In this document: one piece after another, positions 51,275-59,412 of the stretch
Layout: each line of letters starts with the position of its first letter
Position numbering within the stretch: the stretch's first letter is position 1
From: DASZIT01 sp963709665
GTDB taxonomy: Bacteria; Actinomycetota; Acidimicrobiia; Acidimicrobiales; RAAP-2
DNA: 64,000 nucleotides
Reading direction: 5' to 3'
Assembly (NCBI GenBank): GCA_963709665.1
Contig: CAVPWU010000002.1
Location: forward strand, 434,001-498,000
The notes under the pieces: model-generated
What the model saw: the letters and a program-made list of their open reading frames with translations, nothing else
Databases searched by the model: none
What the model was told of the DNA's origin: nothing
Translations under genes and position numbers: made by a program

Positions 51275-52551
51275 TGTGATGTCTCAGGACATCGCGGACA
51301 GACGAACCTATGCAGGCTACGTAACCACGGCCTTCGGAGCCAGTGGTTGGTAGTCCCGACCCGGGTCGAGGGTGAGGTGTCGGATCAGTTCACCCTCCTC
51401 GCTGAGCACCCGGATATCGAGGTCGGCCACCAGGACGATGACCCGTCTCCCGGTGTGGGCCCGACCCACGCCGACGTGGTGGAGCTTGGTCCCGTGGCGC
51501 AGGGTGAAGACCCCGGTCTTGTCGATCTTGTCGTGGCGGACCCGGGTGTGGGGGGTCATCGGGTACTTGTCGGGGTCGGGGGTGGCCTTGACCAGAGCGT
51601 CGAAGGCCTGCTTCGGGGGCACCATCCCCCGGGCCGAGTGGGGCCGGGTCTCGTTGTAGTAGCGGACGAAGACGTCGACCTGGCCCTGGAGCTCGGCGAT
51701 GGAGGTGGCCGGGTCCTGCTTGCGGAGCCAGCGCTTCAGGGTCTGGTGGAACCGCTCGATCTTCCCCTGAGTCTGCGGATGGTAGGGCTTGCCGTGCTTG
51801 ATGGTGATCCCCAAGGTGGCGAGCTCGGTCTCAAAGCCGCAGCGGCCGTTGCGGAACTGGGCGGTGAAGATGCAGCCGTTGTCGGTCAGCATGGAGGCCG
51901 GCAGCCCGAAACGTCCCGCACCCTGGTAGAACGCCGCCACCACGTCGGCGGCTGTCGTGACCGGCAGCACCACGGCCACGGTGACCATCCGGGAGTAGTC
52001 GTCCACGAAGTCGAGGATCTCCACCCCGGTCCCGTCAGCCAGGGCCCAGTGGGTCATGTCGGCCTGCCAGGTCTCGTTGGGCAGGCTGGCCTCGAACCGC
52101 TGCCAGGAGTGCCGGGGCCGCTTCTGGGGCTGGGGGACGACGAAGCCCCGGCGGACCAGGGCCCGGTGGATGGTGGACCGGGCGGGGGCGGACCCGTGGC
52201 GCTGGCGCAGGTGGTACTGGATGGTGAGGGGACCGGCGTCGAAGCCGTCCCCGGACAGCTGCTTGCGGATCAGCACGATCTCGTCCTCGATGGCCACGTC
52301 GAGCTGGGTGGGTCGGCGGTGGGGTGCCCTCGACTTCGGGACCAGCGCCTCGTAACTGCCGGATCGGAACAGGGTCACCTGTTTGGCCACCCAGGACTTC
52401 GAGACGTCGAGTGACGACGCCACCGACCGGAGGGACCGACCCTCGATCACCACAGCGTCAACGGCATAACGGGAACGATCCATGGACACCACCTGAGCAG
52501 GTGTCCGCGATGTCCTGAGACATGGTGTCCACTACGTCATGGAACCGGACA
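51275..52551. mobile_element. IS481-family insertion sequence in the tRNA-Val 3' end
   Basis: 1,277 bases starting TGTGATG and ending GGACA, flanked on both sides by CTCTAGCGCCCACAC. Inner terminal inverted repeats of 22 bp, beginning ATGTCTCAGG and ending CGCGGACA, lie at 51279-51300 and 52502-52523 (reverse complement). The right end carries about 28 extra bases outside the repeat. One intact transposase fills the element. A 15-bp duplication is within what IS481-family elements are known to make. The tRNA remains intact because the duplication restores its 3' end. Confidence 0.85.
51317..52492 (-). CDS. IS481-family transposase (DDE)
   Basis: 391 residues. An N-terminal helix-turn-helix (VIEGRSLRSVASSLDVSKSWV) is followed by a second DNA-binding region and an rve integrase core. 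The DDE triad is in TWQADMTHW, LTDNGCIF and GKIERFHQTLKRW. The C-terminal domain starts near THTRVRHD. The gene is uninterrupted, so the element may still move. It is read opposite to the tRNA. Its first codons overlap the inner part of the right inverted repeat region. Confidence 0.95.
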   Translation of the reverse strand: MVSMDRSRYAVDAVVIEGRSLRSVASSLDVSKSWVAKQVTLFRSGSYEALVPKSRAPHRRPTQLDVAIEDEIVLIRKQLSGDGFDAGPLTIQYHLRQRHGSAPARSTIHRALVRRGFVVPQPQKRPRHSWQRFEASLPNETWQADMTHWALADGTGVEILDFVDDYSRMVTVAVVLPVTTAADVVAAFYQGAGRFGLPASMLTDNGCIFTAQFRNGRCGFETELATLGITIKHGKPYHPQTQGKIERFHQTLKRWLRKQDPATSIAELQGQVDVFVRYYNETRPHSARGMVPPKQAFDALVKATPDPDKYPMTPHTRVRHDKIDKTGVFTLRHGTKLHHVGVGRAHTGRRVIVLVADLDIRVLSEEGELIRHLTLDPGRDYQPLAPKAVVT

Positions 52552-52566
52552 CTCTAGCGCCCACAC
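52552..52566. repeat. 15-bp direct repeat, right copy (IS target duplication)
   Basis: CTCTAGCGCCCACAC, identical to 51260-51274, directly after the IS right end. Without the IS the tRNA would run straight into this sequence. Confidence 0.8.
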
Positions 52567-52887
52567 ACTCTCGCCCGCACCGATGGAACGGGCCCGCATC
52601 CGAGCGAATTCCCGGACGGCCTGTCGGCCAATTCGCTCGGATGCGGGCAGATCCAACCCACCGGGGCAGGTCACCGGGCGCCGGAGGAGGCACGCCGGAC
52701 CAAGGCGCCGGGTCGGCGGCTTCCGGCACAGCACCGCCAGCGCAGTCCTCGGCGTCGAAGCCGGCCGCCCAGAACCGTCGGTCGTCTCCGAACCCTGCCG
52801 CAACTGCTCGTAGGAGCGGGTCGAGAGACGGGTGTTCAGCCGCCCTCCGTCACGTCCCGCCACCCAAGGTGGGCGACCGGAGGGCGG
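52567..52887. other. 320-base gap after tRNA-Val/IS holding one large hairpin
   Basis: The only clear element is a perfect 19-bp inverted repeat (52592-52610 with 52630-52648). Short frames on both strands look random, and I call no gene here. This was the sequence immediately 3' of the tRNA before the IS arrived. Confidence 0.5.
52592..52648. terminator. Large hairpin downstream of tRNA-Val (terminator or mobile-element structure)
   Basis: GCCCGCATCCGAGCGAATT (52592-52610) and its exact complement (52630-52648) form a 19-bp stem with a 19-base loop containing a nested GGCC/GGCC pair. No U-tract is present. Before the IS inserted it lay 20 bases beyond the tRNA and may have ended its transcript. 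Confidence 0.45.
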
Positions 52888-54303
52888 TTGCCCGGGGCGA
52901 GGGTCGTGGTTACGATTCCGGTGGAATCAGCCGAACCCGAGCCTTGCCCGGTGTGTTGGCCCAGCTGCGGAGGTCGGCCGATGATCTACTCCAGCTCCGG
53001 CGATGTCGACGGGATCAGGTCCGCAGCTCCAGGGCCTCGAGTCTCGGGGCGTGGCACTGCCAAGGTGTCGAGTGGTCCCACGGGGTCCGACGTTCGGGAA
53101 GGATCGGTCCCTGCCAGGCCCAGCTCCAACCTCGCGAGGCGGGGACACGCCAGTGCCGGGCGGCAACATGGCACCTCCGGTGGCCGAGTCGGTCCGGGCG
53201 AGCCTCGACGGAGGCCCAGTCAGGGGATGGCTGTGCTCCGGGCCGATGCCCACAGAGGGACCGATGGTCGAACGAGCGCCGAGTCGACGGGCTCGGTGTC
53301 GGCGGGTGCAGGCGGTCCGATGACCGAGGGTCGGTCTCGGGAGGGTGGTCGAACTCCGGAGACGGCCGAACCGCAACCGGCCCTGCACTGGCGAGCCGAC
53401 AGACAGCTGTGGGAGTTCGGAGGCGTGGACCACGGCGCCGACGACCCCCTGCCGACGCAGATCTCCCTCGTCGCAGGCGGGGCGCGGCCCGGCAGCCCGT
53501 TGCTGTGGTCGATCGCCCGAGGGGGCGAGAACGTCGAGCTTGTCTCCGGTGAGCGCCGGCCGGAGGGTCGTCTTACCGGCGGCGACCGAGTGCAGGTTCG
53601 CAGCAGACAGGGGGGTGGGGGCACGGACGATGTGTGGGTACGCGTCGTTCAACCTGCGGAGGAGGGTCGGGCGGGCGTTGCCTACGAGGACAGTCTCGGC
53701 GTCCGCACCCCGGCTTCGGTGAGGCGAACCGAGTCGCGTACCGTCCCGTCGTCCGCCCCGACCCGGGCCTATCCGGTGCCGCCGGTCGGAGCGGGCCAGG
53801 CACCTGACGAACCTGGCCTCCCGGGGGCGGACCGATCCCCCCAGGGGGGACAAGGCCAACTGCCGTCGACCCCCGAGACGACCAGCGCTCCGAGCATCAT
53901 GCGTCACACCGGCACCGCCCATACGGCGGGAAGGCCTTCGGGCTACCAGACACGCGAGAGTTACCAGGTGTTCGACGACACCGGACATGTCATGAGCGGG
54001 TACACGGTCAACGAGAAGTTCACCACCGGGAAGATCGCCGACAGCCCGAGCAACTGGCCTCAGGCCGTTCAGGGCGTGTTGGCGGTCTCGGGAAACACCT
54101 TCGACGATCTGATGGCGGCGGAGGGCACCGGTAGCCCCAACCCCCAAAGCCCACAGACCCCGCTCGGAACCACGAAAGTCATGCATTGGACCCAGGAATG
54201 GCGGGTGGGAAGCGCGACGGTCGGGCAAGGCACCAAGGTCCAGACGGATCGCCAGCAGTTCTACCTGGACCACGCCGCCCACGAGAACATCACCAATCCC
54301 TAG
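52888..54303 (+). CDS. Orphan protein of unknown function
   Basis: An open frame of up to 471 residues. The first 145 are Gly/Ser/Arg-rich and may not be translated; ATG 53320 (MTEGRSREGG) is a likelier start, giving about 327 residues. The part from ALHWRADRQLWEFGG to EGRAGVAYEDS and the C-terminal part YQVFDDTGHVMSGYTVNEKF through TKVQTDRQQFYLDHAAHENI look like genuine folded domains joined by a Pro/Thr linker. No signal peptide, membrane helix or known domain is recognised. GC content is slightly lower than in the neighbours. It lies next to an IS-disturbed tRNA locus, so it may be acquired DNA. Confidence 0.55.
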   Translation: MPGARVVVTIPVESAEPEPCPVCWPSCGGRPMIYSSSGDVDGIRSAAPGPRVSGRGTAKVSSGPTGSDVREGSVPARPSSNLARRGHASAGRQHGTSGGRVGPGEPRRRPSQGMAVLRADAHRGTDGRTSAESTGSVSAGAGGPMTEGRSREGGRTPETAEPQPALHWRADRQLWEFGGVDHGADDPLPTQISLVAGGARPGSPLLWSIARGGENVELVSGERRPEGRLTGGDRVQVRSRQGGGGTDDVWVRVVQPAEEGRAGVAYEDSLGVRTPASVRRTESRTVPSSAPTRAYPVPPVGAGQAPDEPGLPGADRSPQGGQGQLPSTPETTSAPSIMRHTGTAHTAGRPSGYQTRESYQVFDDTGHVMSGYTVNEKFTTGKIADSPSNWPQAVQGVLAVSGNTFDDLMAAEGTGSPNPQSPQTPLGTTKVMHWTQEWRVGSATVGQGTKVQTDRQQFYLDHAAHENITNP

Positions 54304-54322
54304 GAGCGCGGGCGAGGAGGGC

Positions 54323-54829
54323 ATGGGCGCCGCTCAGTTCCCGGGGCTCTACCCCGGCACCATCTCGGCGCCGCCGGATCTCGCCGTGCTGGTGCGATCG
54401 GCGGACGTCGTGGTGCTGGGTGCCGTCGTCTCCGTGAATATCGGGGAAACGGTGGACTATGGGGTGGGGGACGAGGTCCTGGCGTTTCACCGGAAGACGG
54501 CGACGGTGGACCCCGAACGGCTTCTCAAGGGCGTCGTAGGCGACGGGCCGGTCGAGGTTGCGTTCCTCGAGCCTGATGTTCCTTCCGGCCTCGCAGCTCT
54601 CCACGTCGGGGAGCGTGTGGTGCTGTTTCTGACACACGACGGATCGCGATTCACCCTGGCTGATCCCGTCACCGCCAAGATACCCATGACCCGTTGGACG
54701 GGAGCCGACGGTGTCGAAGTGGGACCGTTTCCGGTCACCACCGGTCTGGCCTTGAGGGCAGGCGTGGCGGATGGCGATCCAGAGGTCTCGTCGATAGCCA
54801 CCTCGATCGTGAGGGCGGCCGGCGAATGA
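54323..54829 (+). CDS. Small uncharacterised protein, likely operon partner of the orphan gene
   Basis: 168 residues: MGAAQFPGLYPGTISAPPD, then strands ADVVVLGAVVSVNIG, VDPERLLKGVVG, VEVAFLEPD, VGERVVLFLTH and FTLADPVTAKI. This beta-rich pattern recurs in exported actinobacterial proteins of unknown function, but there is no signal peptide here. It begins 19 bases after the orphan gene stop and probably shares its transcript. GGAGG lies a few bases before ATG 54323. Confidence 0.7.
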   Translation: MGAAQFPGLYPGTISAPPDLAVLVRSADVVVLGAVVSVNIGETVDYGVGDEVLAFHRKTATVDPERLLKGVVGDGPVEVAFLEPDVPSGLAALHVGERVVLFLTHDGSRFTLADPVTAKIPMTRWTGADGVEVGPFPVTTGLALRAGVADGDPEVSSIATSIVRAAGE

Positions 54830-54955
54830 CGGTGGCGGCGATGGGCAGGTCGGCACCACGCCGTCGATGGGGCCGCTCCGTCCGGGCAACGGCGGCCACG
54901 ATCTGTCCGAAGGTTCTCGCCTACGCCAGAGGCTCCGCCGTAGGGACCACCCCGG

Positions 54956-55660
54956 TCAGTCGTCCGATCCGGTGGGGCTGAGCAGCCCCTCGCGGTAGGC
55001 GAGCGCCACCGCTCCGAGCCGCGAGTGGACATCGAGTTTGGCCAGGATGCTCTTGACGTGATTCCGCACCGTGTGGAGGCTCAGGTAGAGCTGGTCGGCG
55101 ATGGCCTGATTCCCCAGACCCTCGGCGACCAGCCGGAGGATCTGTCGCTCCCGGGTGCTGAGGTTGGACCCCGGCCTGCGGTACGACGACCGCAACTGGC
55201 CCATGGCGCCGACCAGGAGCCTCGGAGGCACGGAGGCTCCTCCGGCAAAGACGGTACGGACCGCCTCCAGCAGTTCGTCGAACGGCTGATCCTTGACCAC
55301 GAATCCCCGGCAGCCGGCCTCGAGGGCGGAGGCCACCAGTGCATCGCTGCCCTCCCCGGTCAGCAGGATCACACGAGACCGCGGGCTGACCTGCTCGATG
55401 AGACGGATGGCCGAGACCCCGTTGCCATCGGGAAGCTGCTGGTCGAGGAGCACGATGTCGGGGCGGGTGGCCTCCACCGTCCGCACCGCCTCCCCGATCG
55501 ATCCGGCGGTGCCGACCACCTCCATGTCGGGATGCCGGCCGAGCGCATGGGTCAGGCTGTCGGTGAGCATCCGATGGTCGTCCACGACGACCAACCGGAT
55601 GGGCCCCAGGTCCGGACCCCCCGGCAGGTCGGGCACCGGAGCCACGGCGTGGACCATCAT
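54956..55660 (-). CDS. NarL/FixJ-family response regulator
   Basis: 234 residues: receiver domain (about 25-145; VVVDDHRMLTDSL, phosphoacceptor Asp in VLLDQQLPDGNG, and Lys in VVKDQPFDE) and a LuxR-type helix-turn-helix (LSTRERQILRLVAEGLGNQAIADQLYLSLHTVRNHVKSI). ATG 55660 overlaps the histidine kinase stop (ATGA), so kinase and regulator are coupled. A longer open frame reaches 55930 but lies within the kinase. It may control the nearby exopolysaccharide genes (inference). Confidence 0.95.
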   Translation of the reverse strand: MMVHAVAPVPDLPGGPDLGPIRLVVVDDHRMLTDSLTHALGRHPDMEVVGTAGSIGEAVRTVEATRPDIVLLDQQLPDGNGVSAIRLIEQVSPRSRVILLTGEGSDALVASALEAGCRGFVVKDQPFDELLEAVRTVFAGGASVPPRLLVGAMGQLRSSYRRPGSNLSTRERQILRLVAEGLGNQAIADQLYLSLHTVRNHVKSILAKLDVHSRLGAVALAYREGLLSPTGSDD

Positions 55661-57669
55661 GCGCCGCCCTCGTCGGCGCCGGCCACCACAGAGAGGGCTC
55701 GGTCGTCCGCCGACGGGGTGGCAGGGATTTCCTGGGCCGGAAACAGGGCGACGAAGGTCGTGCCGATTCCCAGCTCCGAGTCGAACCGGCACGTCCCACC
55801 TGCCTGGGAGACGATCCCGTGCACGGTGGCCAGGCCCAGGCCGGTGCCGGCACCACAGGTCTTGGTCGTGTAGAAGGGCTCGAACACCTTCCTCAGGACG
55901 GACGGATCCATGCCGGGGCCCGTGTCGCACATCCGCAGTCTGGCGTACCGGCCCGGGGGAGGGTGGGGCCCCACCGAGCCGCAGTCGGCGCCCACCTCGA
56001 CGTTGAGGGTGTCGATGGCCAACGTCCCGCCGTGCGCCATGGCATCGCGGGCGTTGACCGCCACGTTCAGGAGCACCCGCTCGAGTTGACCCGGATCGGC
56101 CACGATCGGCCAGAGGTCCGGATCGGTTCTGATCTCGACCTCGACGCGTCCCCCCATCGTCCGCCGGAGCATGGGCGCCGCCTCGGCCAGCACCGCGTTC
56201 AATTCCACCGGCCGCTCACTGACCACGCTGCGTCGCCCGAAGGCCAACAGCTGGCCGGTCAGATCGCTGGCCCGCTCCACGGCGCGCCCGACCTGCTCGA
56301 GGTCGTCGGCGGTCTGCACCCATCGCTCACCGCCGGGAGCGGCCGCCGCCGCCGCGATCTCCACATTGATGCACGAGGTGTAGTTCCGAATGACGGCCAG
56401 GAGATTGTTGAAGTCATGGGCCACGCCGCCGGCCAGCCGCCCGAGGCCCTCGAGTCGGTGCGTCTGATGGAGCTGGGCCTCGAGGGCGCTCCGCTCCGCC
56501 GCTTCCCGGGTGAGGGCTTCGAGTGCCGCGACCTGATCGGTGACGTCCAGGCAGGTGCCCACCACCCGTCCGGTGCCCCTGGCCGAATCAACGACCCACT
56601 CCGCCCGCAGGCGTACGACTCTGGTGGACCCGTCGGACCGCACGATCCGGTGCTCCACCTCGGCGGTCCCGCACCCGCGGCACTCCGCGACGGCCGCCGC
56701 CAGGCGCACCTGGTCGTCGGGTGGGGCGAAGTTGATGAAGGACTCCCAGGTCCCATCCCAGGAGCCCGGCGTCACCCCGTAGATGGAGAAGATCTCATCC
56801 CCCAGGAAGTTGAGCTTGCCGCTGGCCACCAGGAGCTCCCAGTGGCCGACCCCGGCGATGCGCTCCGCCCGGCGGAGCACCGACTCGCTCTGGGCGAGGG
56901 CGTCCACCGCCTCCTTCGAGGCGGTGACGTCGCTCGCATTGACGACGATCCCACTCACCACCGGGTCATCCGAGAGGTCGTTGGCCACCACCCGGATCCA
57001 TCGGTGTCCACCAGCCGCATGACGGACCTGCAGCACCGCCTCGTTCGCCGTGTCGCCCGCCACGAGCTCGTGGAGAAAGGCCGTGGCCCGTTCTTGGATG
57101 GCGGAGGGGAGGAGGTCCGTCACCGCCACGCCGATCAGGTCGCTCACCTGGTACCCGAGGATGTCGCGGGTCGACGGGCTCGCATAGGTGATCCGTCCGC
57201 CGCCTCCGAGGACGAGCACCATGTCGCTCGAGTGCTGGATCAGCGATCGGTACCAGCGCTCGCTCGACCGCAGCATGGCTTCGGCACCCCTCATCTCCGT
57301 GATGTCGCTGGTGATGGCGATGATCGCCATCAGGTTGCCCTCGTCATCGAGTATCGGTGTGTCCGTGACCCGACCGAGGAAGGTGCTCCCGTCTCTGCGT
57401 CGGTGACTGAACTCCCCCGTCCAACGACGACCGACGAGCAGGTGGGCGACGAGTTCGTCGACCGTCTCGGTCGAGAAGCTGGCGAGGATCGATGCGGGAG
57501 CGTCCCGGCCCAGGAGCTCGCCCCGTCCCCAGCCGAAGAGCGTCTCGGCCGCCTCATTGGCGTAGATGACGACGCCTTGGACATCCGTGGCGATGATGGA
57601 CTCGCTGGCCGCGTTGAGCAGCTTCGATTGGAAGCGCAGGGCTCCGTCGGTCTTCATCGTGGCACCCAT
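55657..57669 (-). CDS. Soluble PAS-domain histidine kinase
   Basis: 670 residues without membrane helices. Three PAS-type modules are visible: residues 15-130 (SESIIATDVQGVVIYANEAAE), 140-255 (SSDMVLVLGGGGRITYASPS) and 275-395 (GVGHWELLVASGKLNFLGDEIFSIYG). HisKA follows with the phosphoacceptor His in GGVAHDFNNLLAV and an HATPase_c domain (NVAVNARDAM, DTGPGMDP, GTGLGLATVHGIV). The sensed signal is probably internal (redox, oxygen or a small ligand); no heme or flavin site is certain. Coupled to the NarL-type regulator. Confidence 0.95.
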   Translation of the reverse strand: MGATMKTDGALRFQSKLLNAASESIIATDVQGVVIYANEAAETLFGWGRGELLGRDAPASILASFSTETVDELVAHLLVGRRWTGEFSHRRRDGSTFLGRVTDTPILDDEGNLMAIIAITSDITEMRGAEAMLRSSERWYRSLIQHSSDMVLVLGGGGRITYASPSTRDILGYQVSDLIGVAVTDLLPSAIQERATAFLHELVAGDTANEAVLQVRHAAGGHRWIRVVANDLSDDPVVSGIVVNASDVTASKEAVDALAQSESVLRRAERIAGVGHWELLVASGKLNFLGDEIFSIYGVTPGSWDGTWESFINFAPPDDQVRLAAAVAECRGCGTAEVEHRIVRSDGSTRVVRLRAEWVVDSARGTGRVVGTCLDVTDQVAALEALTREAAERSALEAQLHQTHRLEGLGRLAGGVAHDFNNLLAVIRNYTSCINVEIAAAAAAPGGERWVQTADDLEQVGRAVERASDLTGQLLAFGRRSVVSERPVELNAVLAEAAPMLRRTMGGRVEVEIRTDPDLWPIVADPGQLERVLLNVAVNARDAMAHGGTLAIDTLNVEVGADCGSVGPHPPPGRYARLRMCDTGPGMDPSVLRKVFEPFYTTKTCGAGTGLGLATVHGIVSQAGGTCRFDSELGIGTTFVALFPAQEIPATPSADDRALSVVAGADEGGA

Positions 57670-58317
57670 CTGCCCGAAGGGGGTCGGTCACTCGCGTGCC
57701 ACCCCGGAGCCGTCATGGCGACCGCCCGGGACCGACCGGAAGAGCGGGCGCCGTCTCGGGGCTCCCGAACGGGCGGTAGCGCTGCAGAAACTCGGTAGAG
57801 GCCCTCCGGATTCGTCACCCAGTCATCTTGCCCCACCAACGGAGGGGGAACTAGGGCCATATGTCACTCGCACGCCCCATTACCGACAGCTGATCGACGC
57901 CATCGGGGGCGGGCGATGATCCACCCCCCACCGAAGGAGAGGCTCGACTGTATTCAACAAGATCCACGTACCGGATATAGGTGTGCATGTTGGCCGGGAC
58001 GGGCTGGAGGTGCCATCGTCGACGGTCACGCCGAGGGCGGGAGGCCGGATGTCGGCTTGCCGGGGTGGCGGCCGGGGATCCCCAGTCGGAACCTGGGTGG
58101 AACTCGGTCGACACCGGGCAACCGTCGCTGCAGGTCACGGCGGTGGGTTGACGCGTTCGCGTGAGGAGGCCCTACGCACCAGCGTCAATGGAGAACGGTC
58201 ATTCGGGGTCTGTGGCCGGTCGGATATTCGGTCGACAAGTGAGAGAATCCGTCGTTCCAGACGGAGGAGAAAGGGGCCCAAACCACGACGGCTCCACGAT
58301 CGGGGGCGAATCTAGTC
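57670..58317. other. 650-base gap with a possible promoter facing the exopolysaccharide genes
   Basis: No gene is convincing. On the plus strand TTCAAC (57953-57958), a 17-base spacer and TATAGG (57976-57981) form a plausible sigma-70-type promoter reading toward 58318. The regulator and sensor genes leave in the other direction, so this gap likely holds control sites for both units. Several weak inverted repeats exist, none compelling. Confidence 0.4.
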
Positions 58318-59412
58318 ATGGGGCACGTGGGCATCCTGCATAGTGATTCAACTACTGCGAGCGCAGGTGGATCACCACCCCGGGGAACGCCGGAGCGAAG
58401 ATGGATCGGGGCGCATCCCGTCGGCGGCCGCCTGGTGACATCGGTGCTGGGGGTCGGACAGCCGATCCCGGTCGGGCTCCCGGCCCCGGCGATGCGTTCG
58501 GTGCCCGGTTCCAACACGGCAGGGCCCGTCTGTCCGATCGGTGCGGTCCCGGGCTGTCCGCAGATGAATTCGGGTGCTGTCCGACGCCGGATCGACCGTT
58601 CGGGCCGCAGCGCCAACCCGACGGTGGGGATCGTCATCCCCACCATGAACGAGGCCGCCAATCTGCCGTACGTGCTCCCGCTCATTCCCGACTGGGTCGA
58701 TGAGGTGGTCCTGGTGGACGGGTGCTCGACCGATGGGACCGTCGAGGTGGCCCGGCGGCTCCGGCCCGACATCCGGGTGGTCCATCAGCATGCACGCGGA
58801 AAGGGGGCGGCACTCTCCGCCGGCCTGTGCGCGGTGAAGAGCCAGGTGGCGGTGATGTTGGACGGTGACGGTTCGATGGACCCGCGTGAGATCCCCGCCT
58901 TCGTCGGGGCACTGGTGGCCGGCGCCGACCTGGCCAAGGGGTCTCGGTATGCGGCCGGTGCGCTCACCCACGACATCACCGCCATCCGGCACATGGGGAA
59001 CTGGGCGTTGAAGACCGCCGTCAACGTGCTCTACCACCAGCACTGGACGGAATTGGCCTACGGCTACGCCGCCATGTGGACCGACATCCTCGAGCCGCTG
59101 GACATCCGCCAGATCGACGAGGTGGGAGTGGCGCCGGCCAAGCTCGGGTACGGGCACGGATTCGAGATCGAGACCCTCCTGTTCTGCCGGGCCGTCCGCA
59201 CGGGCCTCCGGGTGGTCGAGATCCCCGGTGTCGAGTTCGACCGGATCTTCGGCGACACGCACCTCAACACCTTCCGCGACGGTTGGCGCGCCCTGCACGC
59301 CCTCTACATCGAGCGGTTCGGCGTCCAGCGCTCCGTGGACCTGAACGAGCAGCACCCCCGCCCCCCCGTCATCGCCCGGATCCAGCTCCCGGACAAGCGG
59401 ATGGCGTCGTGA
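58318..59412 (+). CDS. GT2-family glycosyltransferase (exopolysaccharide cluster)
   Basis: 364 residues as the longest frame, but the first about 100 are low-complexity; ATG 58564 (MNSGAVRRR) or ATG 58493 may be the real start. The catalytic core GIVIPTMNEAANLPYVLPL, VLVDGCSTDGTVEVA and MLDGDGSMDPREIP (with the DxD metal site) is a polyprenyl-phosphate sugar synthase/GT2 core. ALHALYIERFG ends the domain. It may start the lipid-linked glycan. The stop overlaps the next GTG (GTGA). Confidence 0.9.
   Translation: MGHVGILHSDSTTASAGGSPPRGTPERRWIGAHPVGGRLVTSVLGVGQPIPVGLPAPAMRSVPGSNTAGPVCPIGAVPGCPQMNSGAVRRRIDRSGRSANPTVGIVIPTMNEAANLPYVLPLIPDWVDEVVLVDGCSTDGTVEVARRLRPDIRVVHQHARGKGAALSAGLCAVKSQVAVMLDGDGSMDPREIPAFVGALVAGADLAKGSRYAAGALTHDITAIRHMGNWALKTAVNVLYHQHWTELAYGYAAMWTDILEPLDIRQIDEVGVAPAKLGYGHGFEIETLLFCRAVRTGLRVVEIPGVEFDRIFGDTHLNTFRDGWRALHALYIERFGVQRSVDLNEQHPRPPVIARIQLPDKRMAS

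Noticed and set aside
51260..52566. attL/attR of an integrated genomic island at tRNA-Val
   Set aside because: The repeats directly abut a complete IS and enclose nothing else, so target-site duplication is simpler; an older att site is not excluded.
52537..52863. 108-codon minus-strand frame after the IS
   Set aside because: It is interrupted in sense by the large hairpin and has random-looking composition, with no start signal.
52927..54324. Long minus-strand frame opposite the orphan gene
   Set aside because: It is the mirror of the plus-strand gene; its translation is low-complexity, while the plus strand gives fold-like segments.
54826..54981. 51-codon frame starting MTVAAMGRS with an ATGA overlap after the small uncharacterised gene
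   Set aside because: It runs into the 3' end of the oppositely oriented response regulator, is Arg-rich and shows no conserved pattern.
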